A stretch of DNA of 64,000 nt, taken from the NCBI GenBank assembly GCA_948648655.1, contig CAPKVJ010000003.1, positions 1 to 64,000 on the forward strand. The letters are read 5' to 3'. This DNA is from an uncultured Candidatus Saccharibacteria bacterium. Its GTDB lineage: Bacteria; Patescibacteriota; Saccharimonadia; Saccharimonadales; Saccharimonadaceae. How positions within the stretch are numbered: the first letter of the stretch is position 1; each line of letters begins with the position of its first letter. The notes beneath the pieces were generated by a model, which made no database searches, had not been told where the DNA came from, and worked only from the letters and a program-made list of their open reading frames with translations. This document shows, in pieces, positions 58,061 through 64,000 of the stretch. The translations under genes were made by a program, and so were the position numbers.

Positions 58061-59394
58061 TGCAAGGGTGGTTTGATAAAGTAAAGGCTAAAATTACGGG
58101 TAAGCCGGCCAACAATAAACCGGCATTGGTGACGTCGGTGGCGACGGATTATGAAGTGAATTTGGTGCCAGATGTAAAGATTCAGATGATTAAGGCGCAA
58201 AAAATGCGTAATTTGGTGCTATTCATTTGTATTGTGGTGGCTGCTGTGTCAGTGGGCGTGGTAGTTGTGCTATTTGGTATTAAGAGTGGACAGGACATTG
58301 CGATGGCGAATCAAGATTCGCGGTTAGAGAAAATGTCGGTAAAGATGAATGATTACGCAGAGATTGAAGATCTTGTAACGATACAGCGTCAGTTGGAGAA
58401 AATTTCTGAATTGTCGGGTGATAAACCGGTTTTGTCACGAGTGTTTGGTGCAATGGCGGTGGTTTTGCCCCAGGGTGATGACGTAGTTCAATTGTCAGAA
58501 TTGCGAGTTGACTTGGAAAATGATGAATTAAGAATGGATGGCCAGGCTGATGCAAAGACGGCACCGTTGATTGATTATAGAGTCTTGGAATCTTTGAAGA
58601 AAGGTATGGCGCTGACGAAGTATGATTATGGAAGGTTTGTCGATGCAGAGGGAAACGAGATCCCGACGTGGTGTATCAATGAGGCGGATGGTAATGGATC
58701 GCCGTATCGCGATGGTGAGGATTATTATGTGTGGTGGAATTTGACGGCAGACGGATGTAACGCGATTGAGGCGGGAACAGAAGAGAAAGCTGATGATGCA
58801 GAAGATGTAACCTTACGTTATAACCCGAATTCAGAAACAGAGTCGCAGGATGTGGAAACTACGGAAAGTCCTGAAGGTGAGACGACGGAGGGGGAGTCAG
58901 AGACGAAGAATAAAGTTACGAGAGTGAAAATTTGGCGGACACCGAAATTCGATGCTTGGCACAAGGCTGGCTATATGGAGTTGAATGGCAGTATTTCTGG
59001 AATTGAACACTTTGTGAGTGCGTGCACACAATATTCTGGTACGATGCAAGGTAGTACTGCGAAATGGACTTCGACAAATGATTGTTTGTTGGCTCCAGAT
59101 GGCTTGACGGTGACTTCGTCGACGAACGGTCGCGATGAAAGTGATAATTTAGTGTTGAAGTTTTCGGCAATTACAAGTTTTGATCCAGAATTCTTCGCTT
59201 TTAGGAATAAGCATATGATTGCAATTGGACCGATGGGGCAAAATGTGACGGACTCTTACGTCCAAGTCGGTGGAATGTTTACGCAAGAAGCGAAGGAATG
59301 TGCAGAAGGTGATACGGAGTGCTTGACGACGAAGACGGGTGCTGATGAAGATTCTAATTCAAACTCCAATAATGAGAAGAAGGAGGAGATGTAA
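58060..59394 (+). CDS. pilN: PilN-like pilus assembly protein
   Basis: 444 residues, longer than usual PilN (~200). Cytoplasmic start with YEVNLVPDVKIQMIK (PilM-binding INLLP-like motif), one membrane helix (LVLFICIVVAAVSVGVVVVL), a coiled coil, then a large extracytoplasmic part with several cysteines (WCINEADGNG, DGCNAIE) and an acidic Glu/Thr stretch. TAATG junctions on both sides. Confidence 0.82.
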   Translation: MQGWFDKVKAKITGKPANNKPALVTSVATDYEVNLVPDVKIQMIKAQKMRNLVLFICIVVAAVSVGVVVVLFGIKSGQDIAMANQDSRLEKMSVKMNDYAEIEDLVTIQRQLEKISELSGDKPVLSRVFGAMAVVLPQGDDVVQLSELRVDLENDELRMDGQADAKTAPLIDYRVLESLKKGMALTKYDYGRFVDAEGNEIPTWCINEADGNGSPYRDGEDYYVWWNLTADGCNAIEAGTEEKADDAEDVTLRYNPNSETESQDVETTESPEGETTEGESETKNKVTRVKIWRTPKFDAWHKAGYMELNGSISGIEHFVSACTQYSGTMQGSTAKWTSTNDCLLAPDGLTVTSSTNGRDESDNLVLKFSAITSFDPEFFAFRNKHMIAIGPMGQNVTDSYVQVGGMFTQEAKECAEGDTECLTTKTGADEDSNSNSNNEKKEEM

Positions 59395-60266
59395 TGGCGA
59401 GTGATGAAAAAGCGCAAGGTAAGCGATTAAAGATTTCACATGCACAACAGATTACGATGTTGGAGGTACTAGGGGCTTCATTGGTACTGGGTACATGTAT
59501 GGTGATTTCTCTGTTCTTAATTAAATATATTAACTTCAATACGAAGATTATTTCGGCGAAAAGTGAAGCGATTTCGGCGTATGATCAGACTTTGAGAAAT
59601 GTCGGTGTTTGTGTTGACAAGGACAGAAATGGGAAGTTGAGCGATAGTGAGATTGATAACTGTCAGCCGAATGAAGTAAAATTGGAGGATGTCTCGGGAA
59701 GTTTGCGAGATAAAGTTTTGACGACGATGGCAGTGAATGAAGAGTTGGAATCGGTGGCTAGGGGTCAGAATGAGAATTGTTATGATGAAGATGGAAAGAG
59801 GATTGATTTTAATAAGCTTTATGCGGAATCAACAGATGAGGAAAAGCGACGGGAGTATTTGCAGTCGGCGAAAATTTGTTCGGCTTTGCGCGTGATACCT
59901 GATGCTTTGCCAGCGCAGATGAATACAGAAGCTTTGATGGCGAGCTTGAATCAGCTGTTTATCTTATCAGGGCGTGAGCCAGAAAGATTATCTCCACGTG
60001 ATGATTTGGTATCAAGTGATGTTGAAGGTGTGGAGGTGATACCGGTTTCATTGGCAGTTGAAGGAACTGGTGCAGAAGTGGTATCAACACTAGATAAGAT
60101 TGAGCGTTCGATTCGTCAGTTCGATATGACATCGGCAACGATTGAATGGACGACACGCGGGATTAGCTTGCAGGCTTCGGCTAATGCATATTACTTGTCG
60201 CCAATGGATGGGCTGGAGACAACAAAAACGATTTATGCTTCAGAGAAAGCGAGGAATGCGAAATAA
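59394..60266 (+). CDS. pilO: PilO-like pilus assembly protein with EF-hand-like loop
   Basis: 290 residues. One N-terminal helix (LEVLGASLVLGTCMVISLFL) and a coiled region, then CVDKDRNGKLSDSEIDNC, which has the DxDxNGxxxxxE spacing of a calcium-binding EF-hand/dockerin loop flanked by cysteines. The C-terminal half (VEGTGAEVVSTLDKIERSI, ATIEWTTRGISLQASANAYY) fits the ferredoxin-like domain of PilO. Position between pilN and pilB supports the call. Confidence 0.75.
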   Translation: MASDEKAQGKRLKISHAQQITMLEVLGASLVLGTCMVISLFLIKYINFNTKIISAKSEAISAYDQTLRNVGVCVDKDRNGKLSDSEIDNCQPNEVKLEDVSGSLRDKVLTTMAVNEELESVARGQNENCYDEDGKRIDFNKLYAESTDEEKRREYLQSAKICSALRVIPDALPAQMNTEALMASLNQLFILSGREPERLSPRDDLVSSDVEGVEVIPVSLAVEGTGAEVVSTLDKIERSIRQFDMTSATIEWTTRGISLQASANAYYLSPMDGLETTKTIYASEKARNAK

Positions 60267-60616
60267 TGAAACAATCTGATATTTTTTCACTGATTTTGGT
60301 AGCGGGGATTGGAACATTGGCGGCTTTCTTGATTTGCAATAAGCTGATGGGCGATCCGAATATGGCAAAAACTGAATTTAAGGAGCTAAAGCAAGCCGTT
60401 ACAAGTGATTTACAAGCACCGGATGCAGAGGTTTATAATATCATGTCACTCAATCCGACAATCGAGGTTTATGTAGGTGATTGTGTTGATATCGATCAAA
60501 ATGGTATTTTGGATACGGCAGAATTAGTAGCTTGTGGTAAGAAAGATGCAAGTGAAGTTGAAGGTGAGGGGGAAGATGGGAGTGATGAGGGGAGCTCTGA
60601 TTCTGAAGGAGAATAG
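60266..60616 (+). CDS. Small pilus-operon membrane protein with EF-hand-like loop
   Basis: 116 residues, one membrane helix (IFSLILVAGIGTLAAFLICN), then CVDIDQNGILDTAELVACG, the same Cys-flanked EF-hand-like loop as in the preceding protein, then a very acidic tail (GEGEDGSDEGSSDSEGE). In other bacteria this slot is often PilP, but I see no PilP similarity. TAATG start overlap. Confidence 0.7.
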   Translation: MKQSDIFSLILVAGIGTLAAFLICNKLMGDPNMAKTEFKELKQAVTSDLQAPDAEVYNIMSLNPTIEVYVGDCVDIDQNGILDTAELVACGKKDASEVEGEGEDGSDEGSSDSEGE

Positions 60617-60619
60617 GCA

Positions 60620-62386
60620 GTGGCGTTATTGACGAAGGATGGGCTAGACCGTGTAATTCAGCTTCTTGTGGCGGAGGGGCTGGTTGCGGCAGAGTCGGTG
60701 TCGCAAGCACAAGCTGATGCGGTGCAGATGCGACGGTCGGTTTTGCAGATTCTGGCTAGTAAACGATTAGTGACAAATGAGATGGTAGCGCGCGCGACGG
60801 CGAGCGTGATGGGAATACCTTATGTAGATCTCAAGAATATTGAGATGGAACAGAGTGTTTTGACGTTGTTACCATTTGATGTTGCTGAACGCTCGATGGT
60901 GGTACCACTGGGTGAAAGTAATGGTCAGTTAGTGGTAGCAATGCTCGACGTAGGGAATGTCCAGGCGGTGGATTATTTGTCGACATTGACTGGAAAATCA
61001 GTGCGTGCGGTAATGTCGTCTAGCGATGGAATTCAGTCGGTCTTGAAGCAGTATAAAGGTGACTTTACTGGTATTAAGCAGGCAGTTAAGGTTACTAATC
61101 AAGAGGTCGCACAGCGGCAGATGAGCAGTAATGTGCGGACTATTACGCAGGATTCGCCAATTTCTAAAGCGTTGAATAGTATTCTTGAATATGCGGTAAA
61201 GAGTAAAGCTTCAGATGTGCATATTGAGCCATTGGAGAATGCGGTGGTGATTCGGTGTAGAATTGACGGTGTATTGCGTAAAGTGATGGAGTTACCGAAA
61301 GCGATTGAGCCGGCTTTAGTGTCACGTATTAAGATTTTATCTAATTTGAAAATTGATGAGCATCGTGTGCCGCAGGATGGTCAGTTTGCAGTGATTGTAG
61401 CCGATAAAGAGGTGGATTTACGTATCGCAATAAGTCCGGTGGTGTGGGGTGAACAAGTAGTAATTCGTTTGTTGGATAAAAGTGGCACAAGCATGGATAT
61501 TGAGGGGATGGGGATGACTGGTCATGCTTTGAGAGCAGTATTGCAGGGTCTGGGTAGGCCAAATGGGATGATTTTGACGTCTGGTCCGACTGGTTCGGGT
61601 AAAAGTACGACGTTGTATGCGCTGATTAAGCGGATCAAGAGCGAGAAGATTAATATCGTGACGTTGGAGGATCCAGTTGAGTACAAGATGGACGGGGTGA
61701 ATCAGATTCAGGTGAATGTGGATGCGGGTCTGACTTTTGCGTCGGGGCTTCGAAGTATTTTGCGTCAGGACCCGGATGTGGTGATGGTTGGTGAGATTCG
61801 TGATTCGGAAACGGCAAATTTGGCGGTGCAGGCGGCTTTGACGGGGCATTTGGTATTTAGCACGTTACACACCAATAGTGCTGCTGGGATTTTGCCACGA
61901 CTTTTGGATATGGGGATTGAGCCGTTTTTGCTGGCTTCTACGTTGAATACGGTAATTGGGCAGAGATTGGTGCGTAGGGTGGCGCGGAAACGGACGAGTT
62001 TTCAGAGTAATGATATGCAAACAGAGCAGATTTTGGATGTGGTAGGTGGGATTTTGCCACAGACGCAGGGAGATGTAGCTGCAGTAAGTGAAGATTTGGG
62101 GTATGCGGGTTTGCCGCTTGCAGGACAGAAGTCTTATACTTTGGTGAAGGGTGTAGATGATACAGATTCACCAGGTGGATATGCTGGTCGCGCTGGGCTT
62201 TATGAGGCGATTGAAGTTGATGAAGACATACAGAAGTTGATTGTAGCGCGCGCGACATCGGCAGAAGTGATGCGCGTGGCGCGAGAAAAGGGAACGATTA
62301 CGATGCGTCAAGATGGGGTATTGAAAGCACTTTCAGGTGTGACGACTTTGGAAGAAGTAAATCGCGTGGCGAGCGATCTGGCGTAA
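60620..62386 (+). CDS. pilB: Pilus extension ATPase PilB
   Basis: 588 residues from GTG 60620. N-terminal MshEN-type domain (VAEGLVAAESVSQAQADAV, LASKRLVTNEMVARATASV), then ATPase core: SKASDVHIEP, GPTGSGKSTTLYALI (Walker A), DPVEYKMDGVNQIQVN (Asp box), DPDVVMVGEIRD (Walker B) and GHLVFSTLHTNSA. The zinc-binding Cys pairs common in PilB are absent from the C-terminal insert here. Drives pilin polymerisation. Confidence 0.93.
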   Translation: MALLTKDGLDRVIQLLVAEGLVAAESVSQAQADAVQMRRSVLQILASKRLVTNEMVARATASVMGIPYVDLKNIEMEQSVLTLLPFDVAERSMVVPLGESNGQLVVAMLDVGNVQAVDYLSTLTGKSVRAVMSSSDGIQSVLKQYKGDFTGIKQAVKVTNQEVAQRQMSSNVRTITQDSPISKALNSILEYAVKSKASDVHIEPLENAVVIRCRIDGVLRKVMELPKAIEPALVSRIKILSNLKIDEHRVPQDGQFAVIVADKEVDLRIAISPVVWGEQVVIRLLDKSGTSMDIEGMGMTGHALRAVLQGLGRPNGMILTSGPTGSGKSTTLYALIKRIKSEKINIVTLEDPVEYKMDGVNQIQVNVDAGLTFASGLRSILRQDPDVVMVGEIRDSETANLAVQAALTGHLVFSTLHTNSAAGILPRLLDMGIEPFLLASTLNTVIGQRLVRRVARKRTSFQSNDMQTEQILDVVGGILPQTQGDVAAVSEDLGYAGLPLAGQKSYTLVKGVDDTDSPGGYAGRAGLYEAIEVDEDIQKLIVARATSAEVMRVAREKGTITMRQDGVLKALSGVTTLEEVNRVASDLA

Positions 62387-62439
62387 TAAAGAATATGAGA
62401 TTTTTGGGTTTTTAATAAAACTTATGTTAAAATAGTTCC

Positions 62440-63924
62440 ATGGATAATAGTGGGACTAATATGACAAATACAAATACGAACTCAACGTCGGGAAGTGCTT
62501 CGCCTTTTGCGCCAGTGGATGTCCCGAATTTGAATGATATGGTGGCACCGAGTGCGATGCCTCCGATGAATGCAATGCCGGATTTGGCACAAGGTAATGC
62601 ACAAGCTGGTGCTCCCGTTGCTGCAGGAGCGAAGGCTGCGGCAGAACCAGTAGCGTCGGTGGTCTCTGGTGTGGCGGCGACTTCTACGATGCCAAATGCA
62701 ACAGGGGCGCAAAGTCAGGCAACAAAGAGGCCATTAGGTGGGGGTGCTACTAAGTCGGCTGATGCTGGGGGTAAGGCTGCTTCTGCTCCGGTAGCGACAG
62801 TTCCGGTGAAAGATGTAGAAGTAGCTTCTTCGAGTTTGCCGAGAAGTGGTGTTGGTAGGAAGAATGAATTGACGATTGAACCGCTACTTGAGGAGTGTAT
62901 TAATCATAAAGCATCGGACTTGCATTTGCAGGCTGGTTTACCACCGATCTTGAGGATGGATGGCGTATTGCAACCGATGACGACTTATCCAGTTTTGGAT
63001 AATGAAGTAGTGCAAGAGCTAGTATTCTCGACACTAGATGCGGATCAGAAGATGATCTTGATGAAAGATAAGGAGTTTGACTATTCTTTTGCTTTTGGCG
63101 ATTTGGGGCGTTTCCGTGTCAATGCCTTTCATGAAAAAGGGAATATGGCGGCGGCGTTTCGGTTGATTCCGAATGTTATTAAGACAGTTGAGGAATTGGG
63201 GATACCGGCGGTGGTGTCAGAGTTTGCGGATCACCCGAATGGTTTGGTATTGGTGACCGGTCCTACTGGTTCGGGTAAAAGTACGACGTTGGCAGCTTTG
63301 GTTGATAAGGTAAATACGGAGCGTGCAGAGCATATTATTACGATTGAGGATCCGATTGAGTTTACGCATGCGTCGAAGCGTAGCGTGGTAGCACAGCGAG
63401 AAGTGCATTATGATACATATAGCTTTGCGGCGGCGCTCAGGAGTATCTTGCGTGAAGACCCAGACGTGGTTTTGATTGGTGAGATGCGTGATCTTGAGAC
63501 GATTCAGGCGGCGATTACGGTCGCGGAAACGGGACACTTGGTGTTTGCGACACTGCATACAAACTCGGCAGCGCAGAGTATTGACCGTATGGTGGATGTA
63601 TTTCCAGCACATCAGCAGCCGCAGATTCGAGCGCAGCTTGCAAATATTCTAGTGGGGATTTGTTCGCAGAGATTGGTACCAGCGATTGATGGGGGGAGAA
63701 TTGCGGTAGCGGAGATTATGGTATCGAATTCAGCGGTGAAGAGTATCATTCGTGAAGGTAAGACTCATCAACTTGATATGACGATTCAGACTGGCGCGAC
63801 ACAGGGCATGCAGACGATGGACAGGGAATTGGCGAAGTATGTGCGTAGTGGAATTATTGCTTATGATGTAGCACGTGGCTATGCGGTGGATGCGGTGGAG
63901 TTTGATCGTTTAGCGAAGGGATAA
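62440..63924 (+). CDS. pilT: Pilus retraction ATPase PilT
   Basis: 494 residues. An unusual N-terminal extension of ~145 residues, Ala/Pro/Met-rich and probably disordered, precedes a standard PilT core: HKASDLHLQAGLPP, GPTGSGKSTTLAALVDK, EDPIEFTHASKRSVVAQRE in parts, DPDVVLIGEMRDLETI and GHLVFATLHTNSA, then AEIMVSNSAVKSIIREGK. Powers retraction, twitching and DNA uptake. TAAAAT lies 8 bases before ATG. Confidence 0.94.
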   Translation: MDNSGTNMTNTNTNSTSGSASPFAPVDVPNLNDMVAPSAMPPMNAMPDLAQGNAQAGAPVAAGAKAAAEPVASVVSGVAATSTMPNATGAQSQATKRPLGGGATKSADAGGKAASAPVATVPVKDVEVASSSLPRSGVGRKNELTIEPLLEECINHKASDLHLQAGLPPILRMDGVLQPMTTYPVLDNEVVQELVFSTLDADQKMILMKDKEFDYSFAFGDLGRFRVNAFHEKGNMAAAFRLIPNVIKTVEELGIPAVVSEFADHPNGLVLVTGPTGSGKSTTLAALVDKVNTERAEHIITIEDPIEFTHASKRSVVAQREVHYDTYSFAAALRSILREDPDVVLIGEMRDLETIQAAITVAETGHLVFATLHTNSAAQSIDRMVDVFPAHQQPQIRAQLANILVGICSQRLVPAIDGGRIAVAEIMVSNSAVKSIIREGKTHQLDMTIQTGATQGMQTMDRELAKYVRSGIIAYDVARGYAVDAVEFDRLAKG

Positions 63925-63927
63925 AAC

Positions 63928-64000
63928 ATGAAGCGGTATGTTTATAGAGCGAAGGATAAGGTATCCGGTAGAATTGTAACCGGTAATGTACAGGCCGAGA
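63928..64000 (+). CDS. pilC: Inner-membrane pilus platform protein PilC, N-terminal start (cut by window edge)
   Basis: Only 24 residues are present: MKRYVYRAKDKVSGRIVTG and a little more, the (F/Y)xYxAxDxxGxxxxG start typical of PilC/GspF. Position after pilT fits. Confidence 0.75.
   Translation, partial: MKRYVYRAKDKVSGRIVTGNVQAE

Noticed and set aside
1..64000. A diversity-generating retroelement inside the window
   Set aside because: The cassettes resemble DGR variable regions in fold and position of variation, but I see no reverse transcriptase, no Avd-like gene and no clear template repeat here. Kept only as a hypothesis.
1..64000. CRISPR array
   Set aside because: Repeats found are long, far apart and inverted; there is no short regularly spaced direct repeat and no cas gene.

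Overview
The window looks like a chromosome segment of a host-associated Candidate Phyla Radiation bacterium, most probably Saccharibacteria (TM7). It combines a lean set of housekeeping genes, a fused nucleotidyltransferase/dCMP-deaminase next to thyA, a type IV pilus operon, many small membrane proteins, many lineage-specific proteins I do not recognise, and many promoters whose -10 box lies only 6-11 bases before the start codon. UGA is used as a stop. Assignment to phylum is inference from gene content. LAYOUT: Bases 1-2850 are the end of an integrated element (replication protein tail, small basic protein, large serine recombinase) that runs into a tRNA-Ser gene. 2.8-7 kb: a small kinase, thyA, a dCMP deaminase fusion, a HIT-like protein and YebC. 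7-10 kb: two surface proteins with FISUMP/C-type-lectin-like architecture and structured leaders. 10-12 kb: groES-groL under a CIRCE-like operator. 13-26 kb: a MurE ligase, a NUDIX protein, an AarF/UbiB kinase, a GtrII-like membrane protein, two tandem unknown paralogues and tRNAs. 26-42 kb: valS, a FemAB-type protein, tsaD, pta, a class V aminotransferase, a RhuM-Fic protein and membrane proteins. 42-54 kb: truB-rpsO-pnp, ftsK, rpsF-ssb-rpsR and efp. 55-64 kb: a third FISUMP-like surface protein and the pilMNO-x-BTC operon, cut by the right edge. THE UNUSUAL SYSTEM: sixteen short intergenic cassettes of about 215-255 bp (one 313 bp because of an insertion) are scattered on both strands between 7.0 and 54.7 kb. 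Each starts with a near-invariant block encoding (Y)FVRSG. It then carries a highly variable 50-65 residue segment on a fixed scaffold (GxYWSS, AYxLxF, VxPS, RYxxF). It ends with an invariant PLRCLAS, a block of stops in all three frames, and a conserved non-coding tail. They match the C-terminal part of the complete FISUMP-type surface proteins in the window but have no gene body upstream. I read them as an archive of silent modules for varying a lectin-like surface domain, by gene conversion, by a retroelement (DGR-like) or by a recombinase acting on the conserved ends. Five cassettes carry at their 3' side a long hairpin element bounded by TGACAAT. One of these hairpins is a chimera of two others, and two cassettes on different hairpins are near-identical twins, which is direct evidence of recombination. 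OTHER UNNAMED STRUCTURE: three related promoter-to-terminator RNAs (9.9, 40.3 and 54.9 kb) share a closing stem and a GACACCTCGCGGTGTC-type terminator. A 38-base leader motif (37/38 identical) and a hairpin with a conserved GACCTTAT loop lie before two surface-protein genes. Two copies of a small basic-protein ORF overlap a short antisense transcript. Hairpin elements sit in-frame inside tsaD and truB. No reverse transcriptase, template repeat, transposase, integron integrase or CRISPR array is visible in the window.
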